Assembly: GCA_005843825.1 (NCBI GenBank)
Contig: SZXX01000011.1
Span: 1 to 35,793 of the forward strand
DNA from: Chlorobium sp.
GTDB taxonomy: Bacteria; Bacteroidota; Chlorobiia; Chlorobiales; Chlorobiaceae
DNA: 35,793 bases
Direction of reading: 5' to 3'
Shown: one piece after another, positions 28,020-35,793 of the stretch
Layout of the letters: each line of letters starts with the position of its first letter
Numbering within the stretch: position 1 is the first letter of the stretch
Notes under the pieces: generated by a model
What the model was told of the DNA's origin: nothing
Seen by the model: the letters and a program-made list of their open reading frames with translations, nothing else
Databases searched by the model: none
Position numbers and translations under genes: made by a program

Positions 28020-30140
28020 ATGACCGGTTCTACCTCCATAGTCTACCTGAAGGGTGTAGGTGCAAAAAAAGCTTCAATTCTTCAAGAGGCAGGTATTGCT
28101 ACAATCAATGATCTCTTTGATTACTTCCCTCGCCGCTATCTCGATCGGCGCGCCATGAAAAGCATCAACAAGCTTGTCGATGGCGAAACCGTCACGGTTG
28201 TTGGTACAATAATGAAAACCCAGCTGGAGGGGAATACTCCCGGGAAGGCACGTTTCAAGGTATGGCTTGGTGATGCTACAGGTGTTCTTGAACTTACCTG
28301 GTTCAGGGGAGTGCGATACTTTTCCCGCACCATTGTGTCTGGTGAAGCTATCGCTGTCCACGGCAAAGTTGGTTATTTCAATCGTCAGGCGCAGATGCAG
28401 CATCCCGATTTCGACCGTCTCAGTCTGAACGCTCATGATCCGGGTTATGGCGAGTCAAGCGATTTTGATCTCTATCATACAGGCAAGATTATTCCCCTCT
28501 ACCCGACAAGTGAGGCTATGAAACTTGCAGGCCTGACCTCCCGGCAGATGCGGAATCTTGTTGTGAAGGCTTTTGAAGATATAGTGCCCGGCAAAGAGGA
28601 AAACCTCAGTGCATCTATTCTTTCAGCCTGCAATCTGCTGCCGCTGGCCGAGGCATATCGTGAAATTCATTTTCCCTCATCGCATGAAGCGCTTGCAAAG
28701 GCTCGTTACCGTATGAAGTTTTCGGAACTGTTTTATGCACAGCTCCTGTTTGCCCTCCGCCACAACGAGATCCGGCAGATCAAATCTGCTGTCAGGTTCA
28801 CCCATTCCGGTACGGTCACCGAAAAGCTCTATGCAAGTCTCCCGTATGAGCTGACCGATGCCCAGAAAAATGCAATCCGTGAAATATACCGCGACCTCAA
28901 AAGCGGCACACCTATGAACCGTCTTTTGCAGGGCGATGTCGGTTCGGGCAAAACCATTGTTGCCATGTTTGCCATGGCTCTTGCAGCCGACAACGGTCTG
29001 CAGTCCGCATTTATGGCCCCTACCGAGATTCTTGCTGTACAGCACTACATTGTCATGAAACGCTTGTTCCAGCCTCTTGGTCTGCAGGTAGGGCTTCTGA
29101 CAGGGAAACAAGGTAAAAAAGAGCGTCAGGCAGTTCTTTCAGCTCTCAGCACCGGAGAGATCAATATCGCTCTCGGCACCCATGCCATGATTGAAAAAGG
29201 TGTCAACTATGCCGGGCTTGGACTGGTGATCATAGATGAACAGCATCGCTTCGGGGTGCTGCAGCGCAAGGCCCTTCAGGAAAAGGCGACAAATCCGCAC
29301 GTCCTCCTGATGACAGCTACGCCCATACCCCGAACCCTAACCATGGGTGTCTTTGGTGATCTTGATGTATCACTCATCCGTCAGATGCCGGCTGGCCGGA
29401 CTCAGGTGAAAACCTATATCAGGAGTGAAAAAGAGAGCAAAAAAGTCTATGATTTTCTTCGCTCACAGGTGGCTGAAGGAAGACAGGGTTATATTGTGTA
29501 TCCTCTGGTTGAGGAGTCTGAAAAAATGGATATGAAAGCCGCAGTGGAAAGTTTTCAGCAGCTGTCTTCTGAACTCTTTCCTGATCTCCGGCTTGGATTG
29601 ATTCACGGTCAGATGACGCCAGATCAGAAAGAGGATGTGATGGGCCAGTTCCGCCGAGGAGATCTTAACCTGCTTGTGGGAACAACCGTGATCGAGGTAG
29701 GTGTTGATGTTCCGAATGCCACGGTCATGATCATTGAGCATGCTGAGCGGTTTGGACTTGCCCAGCTTCACCAGCTCAGGGGACGGGTTGGTCGCGGAGA
29801 GCATCGCTCCACCTGCTTTCTCCTCTATGCAAAGCAGACGGACGAAGCTCGCGAACGTCTGGCGGCAATGGAGTCAACGACTGACGGCTTCATCATATCC
29901 GAAATTGATGCAAAAATAAGAGGTGTTGGAAATATTCTCGGAAAAGAGCAGTCCGGAACTCTGAGTGGCCTGAGGATTGCCGATTTGAACTGTGATTTTG
30001 ATATCATGCAGTCTGCCCGCTCTGCGGCATTCAAACTTGTCGCAGAGGATACGCTGTTAAAGGCGGCAGAAAACAGCATGATCAGAAGCTATTATGATCG
30101 TTATTACCGCGAACGCTCTTCTCTTGGTGATATTGGGTAG
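28020..30140 (+). CDS. recG: ATP-dependent DNA helicase RecG
   Basis: Remodels stalled replication forks and branch-migrates Holliday junctions. The protein has an N-terminal wedge/OB region ([30 protein letters not shown]), then helicase motifs: Walker A GDVGSGKT, motif Ia [23 protein letters not shown] (motif II), [12 protein letters not shown] (III), [18 protein letters not shown] (V) and [13 protein letters not shown] (VI), with a C-terminal [17 protein letters not shown] 28020 gives 706 residues and starts just before the conserved helix; ATG 27954 would add 22 residues of low-complexity leader, and both share the context ATGACCGG. The 3' end is certain, the start is not. Confidence 0.95.
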   Translation: MTGSTSIVYLKGVGAKKASILQEAGIATINDLFDYFPRRYLDRRAMKSINKLVDGETVTVVGTIMKTQLEGNTPGKARFKVWLGDATGVLELTWFRGVRYFSRTIVSGEAIAVHGKVGYFNRQAQMQHPDFDRLSLNAHDPGYGESSDFDLYHTGKIIPLYPTSEAMKLAGLTSRQMRNLVVKAFEDIVPGKEENLSASILSACNLLPLAEAYREIHFPSSHEALAKARYRMKFSELFYAQLLFALRHNEIRQIKSAVRFTHSGTVTEKLYASLPYELTDAQKNAIREIYRDLKSGTPMNRLLQGDVGSGKTIVAMFAMALAADNGLQSAFMAPTEILAVQHYIVMKRLFQPLGLQVGLLTGKQGKKERQAVLSALSTGEINIALGTHAMIEKGVNYAGLGLVIIDEQHRFGVLQRKALQEKATNPHVLLMTATPIPRTLTMGVFGDLDVSLIRQMPAGRTQVKTYIRSEKESKKVYDFLRSQVAEGRQGYIVYPLVEESEKMDMKAAVESFQQLSSELFPDLRLGLIHGQMTPDQKEDVMGQFRRGDLNLLVGTTVIEVGVDVPNATVMIIEHAERFGLAQLHQLRGRVGRGEHRSTCFLLYAKQTDEARERLAAMESTTDGFIISEIDAKIRGVGNILGKEQSGTLSGLRIADLNCDFDIMQSARSAAFKLVAEDTLLKAAENSMIRSYYDRYYRERSSLGDIG

Positions 30141-30176
30141 ATTTATTGAAACAGAAGGAAATAGAGCAGTTTGAAA

Positions 30177-31136
30177 ATGAACATGAAAAGTGAAAATGAA
30201 CCGGTTCCTCGTGGCGTTGTCACCGAAGTGTCCGGCGCATCATATATTGTCATTGCCGACGACGGCACCGAATTTCGCGCACGTACCTTTCCCGGCACAA
30301 AAGCCGATAATGGAGATACTTCACTGGTAGTTGTCGGCGACAGGGTTGAACTGAAACTGATTGAGACAGGCACTGAATTATTTGAAGCCGTTATAACATT
30401 TGTTCACCCTCGCAGAAGTGCCCTCACAAGAAAAAGGGATGTACGCCGCAACCGCAGCAAAGAGAAAACTCAGGTCATTGCAGCCAATATCGATCAGCTG
30501 GTTGTTGTTGTTTCTGCCTATGAACCACTCCTCAACACCCGCCTTATCGACCGATACCTGGTCTTTGCCGAATCCGAAAAGCTTGAAACCATTATTGTCG
30601 TTAACAAGATGGATCTTGAGGACTCAACGGAAACTCAACAGCTGATGAAGCCCTACAAGGCTCTTGGGTACACTGTTTTTTATACAAGTGCCGAAAAGAA
30701 GCGAGGTATGAAATCCCTGAAAAAAGCTCTTTCCGGCAAGCTTTCAGCTTTCAGTGGGCACTCAGGCGTAGGAAAGTCAACCCTGATCAATCAGCTCTTC
30801 GGCTACGAACGCCTGAAAACCGGCGAAACAAACTGGAAGACAGGAAAAGGCCTTCATACCACCAGTAACTCTGTTATGCTTCTTCTTCCCGGTGGAGGCT
30901 ACATTATCGACACTCCAGGAATAAGAGAGTTCAACCTCTCCGACATTACCAGAGATAACCTCCGTTTTTACTTTAAAGAGTTCCTTGCCTTTATGCCTGA
31001 TTGTGCATTCTCTTCATGCACGCATACAGTCGAGCCGGAGTGTGCTATTCTCGATGCGGTTGAGTCCGGCCATATTGATTCTGACCGTTACGAGAGTTAC
31101 CTTGCAATCTATGAAAGCATTGACCGGGATAGTTGA
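30177..31136 (+). CDS. rsgA: Ribosome small-subunit biogenesis GTPase RsgA
   Basis: Circularly permuted GTPase that matures the 30S subunit. Counting from ATG 30177 (319 residues; TTG 30171 and ATG 30183 are alternatives), an OB fold covers about 10-80, then G4 NKMD at 143-146, G5 SAE at 171-173, G1 SGHSGVGKST at 193-202 and G3 DTPG at 245-248: the permuted order is diagnostic. The C-terminal zinc knuckle is C276, C281, H283, C289 (CAFSSCTHTVEPEC). It follows recG by 36 bases with a GAAGGA ribosome site in the gap. Confidence 0.96.
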   Translation: MNMKSENEPVPRGVVTEVSGASYIVIADDGTEFRARTFPGTKADNGDTSLVVVGDRVELKLIETGTELFEAVITFVHPRRSALTRKRDVRRNRSKEKTQVIAANIDQLVVVVSAYEPLLNTRLIDRYLVFAESEKLETIIVVNKMDLEDSTETQQLMKPYKALGYTVFYTSAEKKRGMKSLKKALSGKLSAFSGHSGVGKSTLINQLFGYERLKTGETNWKTGKGLHTTSNSVMLLLPGGGYIIDTPGIREFNLSDITRDNLRFYFKEFLAFMPDCAFSSCTHTVEPECAILDAVESGHIDSDRYESYLAIYESIDRDS

Positions 31137-31184
31137 CAATGCTCGATTTTCCCGGTTCCTATCATCATTGAACCGTTTTTACCA

Positions 31185-32561
31185 ATGATTATTACCGTCA
31201 ATCCAGCTACGGCGGAACCGATTGCCGAATATCACGCAATGACATCCGGCGAAATCCGGGAAGCAATAACCCGCTCTTACTGGGAATATATTTCCTGGAG
31301 AGAGATAGCCATCTCCGAGCGCAGTGCGCTCATGAAGCGACTTGCAAAGCTTCTTCGCCAGGAAAAAGACCAGCATGGAGCCCTGATAAGTCGTGAAATG
31401 GGTAAGCCCCTTTCACAGGCAGTGGCGGAAGTAGAAAAATCAGCATGGGTATGCGATTATTATGCGGACAATGCAGCCTCCTTTTTAAAACCAGAAGAGA
31501 GCATTCTAGATGGCGGAGTAAGGGGAGTTGTAAAATTCGAACCCATCGGCCTTGTTCTCGGCATCATGCCTTGGAATTTTCCCTTCTGGCAGGTCTTCCG
31601 TTTTGCAGTACCTGCCATAATGGCAGGTAACGGTATTATTCTTAAGCATTCACCTAATGTGACCGGATCAGCCATTGCCATTGAGCAGCTTTTTCGCGAT
31701 GCCGGATTTCCTGCACATCTCTACAGTGCAGTGCATATCGATCTTGAAGATGTTGATCGTTTGACCGGCTTCATCATTGAGCATCCAGCCATACAGGGAG
31801 TATCGTTGACGGGCAGTACTGCTGCTGGCAGGGCAGTAGCGGCAAAATCAGGCAAAGCGCTGAAAACAAGTGTCCTTGAACTCGGCGGAAGTGATCCCTA
31901 CATTGTGCTCGATGATGCTGACATCCCCAAGGCTGTTGATATCTGTGCAGCAGCGCGTCTGCTCAATGGAGGACAAAGCTGTATAGCGGCCAAGCGCTTT
32001 ATTGTGCAGTCCCGTGTGTTTGAGCAGTTCGAACACCGGCTTCTCCAGCGCATGCAATCGGCAGTGATGGGCGACCCTTTCGACCCGGCAGTTGAGGTCG
32101 GTCCTCTAGCCCGCCACGATCTTCGTGAGCAGCTTCACAGCCAGGTTACCCGCAGTGTTGCTAATGGGGCACGCCTGCTTTGCGGCGGAACAATTCCGGA
32201 AGGTAAAGGCTTTTTCTACCCGCCAACCGTTCTCTCCGGTGTTCACAAATGGATGGAAGTCTATAGCGAGGAAACATTCGGGCCGGTCGCAACCCTTATT
32301 GAAGCAAAGGACGACAATGAAGCCATCCTTATTGCCAATGATACCCCCTACGGCCTTGGATCAGCAGTCTTTTCCGGTAACACCGACAGGGCCCTTGCCA
32401 TTGCCGATCAGCTTGATGCAGGCTGCTGTTTTATCAACAGTATGGTAAAATCCGATCCACGAATGCCTTTTGGCGGAGTAAAACAGTCAGGCTATGGTCG
32501 TGAACTCTCCAGTTATGGAATGCATGAGTTCGTCAACATAAAAAGTCTGTGCTACAAATAG
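31185..32561 (+). CDS. NAD(P)-dependent aldehyde dehydrogenase, succinate-semialdehyde dehydrogenase-like
   Basis: A 458-residue ALDH-superfamily enzyme. Asn131 (MPWNFPFWQV), Lys154 (ILKHSPN), general base Glu232 (LELGGSDPYIVLDDAD) and catalytic Cys266 (NGGQSCIAAKRFIV) are all in place, as are EETFGPVA and the final MPFGGVKQSGYGREL. GQSCIAAKR and the short N-terminus are typical of the YneI/Sad and GabD-type succinate-semialdehyde enzymes, but the substrate cannot be fixed from motifs, and no GABA transaminase or 2-oxoglutarate decarboxylase is adjacent. It starts 48 bases after rsgA and ends 16 bases from the convergent DUF255 gene. Confidence 0.9.
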   Translation: MIITVNPATAEPIAEYHAMTSGEIREAITRSYWEYISWREIAISERSALMKRLAKLLRQEKDQHGALISREMGKPLSQAVAEVEKSAWVCDYYADNAASFLKPEESILDGGVRGVVKFEPIGLVLGIMPWNFPFWQVFRFAVPAIMAGNGIILKHSPNVTGSAIAIEQLFRDAGFPAHLYSAVHIDLEDVDRLTGFIIEHPAIQGVSLTGSTAAGRAVAAKSGKALKTSVLELGGSDPYIVLDDADIPKAVDICAAARLLNGGQSCIAAKRFIVQSRVFEQFEHRLLQRMQSAVMGDPFDPAVEVGPLARHDLREQLHSQVTRSVANGARLLCGGTIPEGKGFFYPPTVLSGVHKWMEVYSEETFGPVATLIEAKDDNEAILIANDTPYGLGSAVFSGNTDRALAIADQLDAGCCFINSMVKSDPRMPFGGVKQSGYGRELSSYGMHEFVNIKSLCYK

Positions 32562-32577
32562 CTTATCCCCGTGATAT

Positions 32578-34695
32578 CTATTGCATTTCCTTGTCGAGGG
32601 TTTCGGCAAGCTTCTCCGGATCATTTATTGGCATCAGGCAGGTATGGTCGATACAGACTGATGCTTGCGGATGGAGAGCACCAGTCTGAATGCTTTCCGG
32701 AAATTGTTGTACTGCGATAAGTTCATTCGAAGCGTGCATGATGACGTTTCCCGGCAGGTATCGATTGTCAACAACTGCTCGCAGTTGAGCCATCTCTGGC
32801 GCGAGGAGCTCTCCTGAAAGAACAACCCTGCTTTTTCTTTTGCGTGCAAAGTTGAGTGCAATCAGCATCTGTGGCAGTGCATGGCTGTTTTCAGCAAGTA
32901 TGGTGCCACATGACTTGATGGTTGCTTCTGCCATTATGGAAAACTCTTCTTTTCCTGTTATTTCGCTCAGCCGCAGAAGGTTCAACGCGCTGATCGAGTT
33001 TGCCGAAGGCTCTGCACCGTCATAGTCTTCCTTGAGTCTCAACGGGACCGTATTGTCATCAAAAGCTGTACTGAAATACCCTCCCTGCGTAGTGTCGTAA
33101 AAAAGGCTATTCTGCAGTTCTGCAAGTTCCAGAGCAGTCAATAAATATTGCGGTTCAAAAGATGCTTCGTACAAGTCTATCAGTCCCTGTACAAAAAATG
33201 CATAATCTTCAGCTTTTCCCGATATAGCAGCGTTGCCATCTCTATATCGACGCAGCAGAAGGCCTTTATTGCGGTCATAGAGTTTATCCAGAATAAATCC
33301 TGCTGCTTTCCTGGCAGCGGTAAGGTATGGCTCGTGATGCAACACTCTGTACCCCTTTGCCAAGGCTGAAATCATCAGACCATTCCATGCTGTGAGTATT
33401 TTATCATCAAGAAAAGGTCTTGGCTTTTTTGCCCTGGCCGTATACAGTTTTCCACGAGCATTATCAAGAAGAGAGTTGATTTCTGCGGTTTTCTTTCCAA
33501 ACTTTTCTGTCGTTTCCTCAATGGTTGTCTGCTGCATCAGGATGTTTTTGCCGATGAACTCTCCATGTGGATCGTGCAGTACATTTCCTTCAATGCTAAT
33601 ACCGTAGGTAAAGGAGAAGATCGCAGTGAGTGTTTCATCTTCGAGGTTCTTCCGCAGCTCATCAGCACTCCAGAGGTAGAAGGCCCCCTCTTTTTTTACG
33701 TTGCCGGATCCTGCATCAATGCTGTCTGCATCTTCAGCTGAGTAAAAGCCCCCATCAGGCGAAGTCATGTCACACAGTACATAGTTAAAAATGTCCTGTG
33801 CTACACTCTTGTAAAAGGCATCGCTGCTGCACTGAAAAGCTTCGAGATAGGATACGGCAAGCTGGGCATTGTCGTAAAGCATTTTCTCAAAATGAGGTAC
33901 ATGCCAGCGCTCATCGGTGGAGTAACGTGCAAACCCTCCGCCACCTTTTCCTGCGACACCAATATGGTCGTGTATTCCACCCGCAGCCATTTTTTTCAGG
34001 GTATTGAGCGCCATAACCTGAGCTTTTTGATTCCCGGTATAGTATGCATAGTTGAAAAGAAAGTTCAGCAATACGGGACGGGGAAATTTCGGAGCACCGC
34101 CAAAACCTCCAAAGCGGGAATCGTAGTTTGCTTCAAGCCACCCGAAGCATTTTTTCTGTGCCTCATCTTCCCCGGGCAGTGCAGCAGGATTCTTTCTGGA
34201 AAATTGATCAAGAGCGTTGAAAAAACTGTTGGAGCTCTCAATAATTTTGCTTTTATCACTCTTCCACAGACGGGCTATGGATAAAAGGATGGTTCTAAAT
34301 CCAGGCAGGCCATACCGGTCTTCAGGAGGAAAATAACTGCCCCCGTAAAAAGGCTTTTGTTCGGGAGTAAGCCATACAGACATAGGCCAGCCACCATTAC
34401 CAGTACTTGTCTGAAGATAGTTCATATAGAGACGGTCAACATCCGGAAGCTCTTCGCGGTCGACCTTGACCGAGACGAAATTCCGGTTCAGCAGTTCGGC
34501 GATTTCTCTGTTTTCAAACGATTCCCGCTCCATGACATGGCACCAATGGCAAGTTGAATAGCCTATGGAGAGGAACAACGGTATGTTTTCATGTGTAGCT
34601 TTTTCAAAAGCCTCGTCTCCCCACCGATACCAGTCCACAGGATTCCGAGCATGCTGCAGGAGATAGGGACTTTTTTCAAGGGCGAGCCGGTTCAT
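32578..34695 (-). CDS. DUF255/YyaL protein with N-terminal thioredoxin-like domain and glycan-hydrolase-like barrel
   Basis: A 705-residue protein of the YyaL/SPATA20 family. Residues 1-160 form the DUF255 thioredoxin-like domain: [20 protein letters not shown], then [16 protein letters not shown] with the CxxC pair Cys49/Cys52, and [11 protein letters not shown]. The remainder resembles an alpha/alpha six-helix barrel ([51 protein letters not shown]). No signal peptide, so likely cytoplasmic. The biochemical role of bacterial members is not established. Full length for the family. Confidence 0.92.
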   Translation of the reverse strand: MNRLALEKSPYLLQHARNPVDWYRWGDEAFEKATHENIPLFLSIGYSTCHWCHVMERESFENREIAELLNRNFVSVKVDREELPDVDRLYMNYLQTSTGNGGWPMSVWLTPEQKPFYGGSYFPPEDRYGLPGFRTILLSIARLWKSDKSKIIESSNSFFNALDQFSRKNPAALPGEDEAQKKCFGWLEANYDSRFGGFGGAPKFPRPVLLNFLFNYAYYTGNQKAQVMALNTLKKMAAGGIHDHIGVAGKGGGGFARYSTDERWHVPHFEKMLYDNAQLAVSYLEAFQCSSDAFYKSVAQDIFNYVLCDMTSPDGGFYSAEDADSIDAGSGNVKKEGAFYLWSADELRKNLEDETLTAIFSFTYGISIEGNVLHDPHGEFIGKNILMQQTTIEETTEKFGKKTAEINSLLDNARGKLYTARAKKPRPFLDDKILTAWNGLMISALAKGYRVLHHEPYLTAARKAAGFILDKLYDRNKGLLLRRYRDGNAAISGKAEDYAFFVQGLIDLYEASFEPQYLLTALELAELQNSLFYDTTQGGYFSTAFDDNTVPLRLKEDYDGAEPSANSISALNLLRLSEITGKEEFSIMAEATIKSCGTILAENSHALPQMLIALNFARKRKSRVVLSGELLAPEMAQLRAVVDNRYLPGNVIMHASNELIAVQQFPESIQTGALHPQASVCIDHTCLMPINDPEKLAETLDKEMQ

Positions 34696-34955
34696 TTCCT
34701 ATATGATTATTGGTCATAGTAGAGCCATGGAGCGTTTATTATAGAACAACCTTAACCATCTCTTGAGTCTCTAAGTTCTTGGGTTTTGAAACCATTGTTA
34801 TAGAGGAGAGTCTACTCGGAAAAGATAAAAGCGGAGAGAATGGCAGGGGAGATTAAACCTCGAAAGCTATGATAATATGAAGAGGTATAATGGCTGATCA
34901 TCCGGGATTTATGCCCGCTTGAACAGTTTACTTGACAGGTTTTGATTAGTCGTAA

Positions 34956-35793
34956 TTATTTAACAAGATATTTGGCAAGTATTTCTTCCAGTTCCGATTT
35001 ACGAATCGGTTTGGATATATAATCGTCCATTCCGGCACTGATGCATTTTTCACGGTCACCAACCATGGCATGAGCTGTCATCGCTACAATCGGAACATCA
35101 GGTGTTACGCAAAGTGCTGGGTCATTTCTTATAATTCTGGTTGTTTCATATCCGTCCATTTCCGGCATCTGGCAATCCATTAACACAAGATCGTAAACTT
35201 TATTGCGCATAGCCTCAAGAGCATCTTTTCCACTTGGCACAACGTCAGAAAAGAGACCAAGTTTTTTCAGCATGGACATAGCTACTTTCTGATTGACAGG
35301 ATTGTCTTCAACGACAAGGATATTGAATCTATTCGTCGCAGACTGCTGCTCCGGTATGCTTTTGTTTGTATCCGGGTTTTCTGGTGCGCGCTTCTCATTA
35401 TTCAGAATATCTTCGATGGAGTGGAAAAGATCCATGCGCCTGACAGGCTTCTGGAGTAATTTAAACTCCCCGTTAATGAAACGTTGTTTTATATCTCCAG
35501 ACTGGCCGGGTGAAGCAAGTATTATGATTTTACAGGAATGTGTTGCATAAACCGCGTTCACAAACCGATCCAGTTCATCCCCCGGTTTGTGCTGGTTATT
35601 TATATCAAGAATTACAGCATCCCAGGACTCACGTGCATGAGGATCATTCTGGCCTTTGCTAATCAAAGAAAGTGCTGTTTCCATACTCGAAACCGGGGTG
35701 CAAAAACACTTCCAGGAGTCAAGAAGATCGCAGAGCATATTGAGCGCAGTTGTATTGCTGTTGACAACCAGAACTCTAGCAGCCTGTCGGAAT
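34956..35793 (-). CDS. C-terminal two-receiver part of a hybrid sensor histidine kinase (5' part beyond window)
   Basis: The frame is open from base 35793 to the TAA at 34956, giving 278 residues; the sensor and kinase domains would lie to the right. The first receiver starts at ARVLVVNSN and lacks the acidic pair normally following the first strand (NS instead of DD/ED), though an Asp is kept in AVILDIN and the Lys in LLQKPVRR. After a Gln/Pro/Asn-rich linker, the second receiver is complete: NILVVEDNPVNQK, phospho-acceptor Asp in LVLMDCQMPEMDGYETTR, AMTAHAM and DDYISKPIRKSEL. A stand-alone response regulator with two receivers is possible but less likely than a BarA/TorS-like hybrid kinase. 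Confidence 0.85.
   Translation of the reverse strand, partial: FRQAARVLVVNSNTTALNMLCDLLDSWKCFCTPVSSMETALSLISKGQNDPHARESWDAVILDINNQHKPGDELDRFVNAVYATHSCKIIILASPGQSGDIKQRFINGEFKLLQKPVRRMDLFHSIEDILNNEKRAPENPDTNKSIPEQQSATNRFNILVVEDNPVNQKVAMSMLKKLGLFSDVVPSGKDALEAMRNKVYDLVLMDCQMPEMDGYETTRIIRNDPALCVTPDVPIVAMTAHAMVGDREKCISAGMDDYISKPIRKSELEEILAKYLVK

Noticed and set aside
34696-34955. Possible small gene or RNA between the DUF255 gene and the hybrid kinase tail
   Set aside because: No open frame with a ribosome site, no strong hairpin and no recognisable RNA motif were seen in these 260 bases.

Overview
The window reads as chromosomal DNA of a green sulfur bacterium (Chlorobiaceae; Chlorobium, Pelodictyon or Prosthecochloris type). 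The strongest pointer is a chlorophyllide reductase subunit gene (bchY, needed for bacteriochlorophyll a). A complete-looking menaquinone gene block, a KDO/LPS gene (kdsB, so a Gram-negative envelope) and a moderate-GC, densely packed gene style fit the same assignment. I cannot name the species. No phage, insertion sequence, CRISPR array or obvious island is visible; almost all of it is housekeeping and core metabolic content.

Layout. (1) 1-6816, minus strand: metH (its C-terminal end lies beyond the window), a small serine esterase, mnmA and an ETF-quinone oxidoreductase whose stop lies three bases from the mnmA start. (2) 6913-10664: mpg/aag, divergent from parA-parB-dapB and a four-helix membrane protein. 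(3) 10689-16617, minus strand: menF-menD-menH-menB-menC in transcription order, with three of the four junctions overlapping or nearly so; menE and menA are not here. (4) 16775-19731: a TPR lipoprotein, a CxxC heavy-metal-associated mini-protein, a NYN-LOTUS protein, a DUF4892-OmpA envelope protein, a strong two-way terminator and tRNA-Asp. (5) 20121-23347: citrate synthase, then gatC, a DUF167 protein, dtd and kdsB. (6) 23325-27017: xseA (minus, tail overlapping kdsB), a two-HU/TM/SPOR protein, and bchY overlapping its end. (7) 27079-32561: frr and rpmE (minus), recG, rsgA and a succinate-semialdehyde-dehydrogenase-like ALDH. (8) 32578-35793: a YyaL/DUF255 thioredoxin-fold protein and the C-terminal two-receiver portion of a hybrid histidine kinase that enters from the right edge.

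Functional threads: quinone supply (men block) and quinone reduction (ETF-QO) both occur here, as do translation quality and maturation (mnmA, gatC, dtd, frr, rpmE, rsgA, tRNA-Asp), DNA maintenance (mpg, parAB, xseA, recG) and envelope/cell architecture (kdsB, OmpA-like, SPOR, TPR lipoprotein). No wholly new system stands out. The items most deserving a second look are the FixX-like seven-cysteine tail on the ETF-QO, the HU-HU-TM-SPOR protein translationally overlapping bchY, and the dyad and 14-base inverted repeats around the small metal-binding gene.
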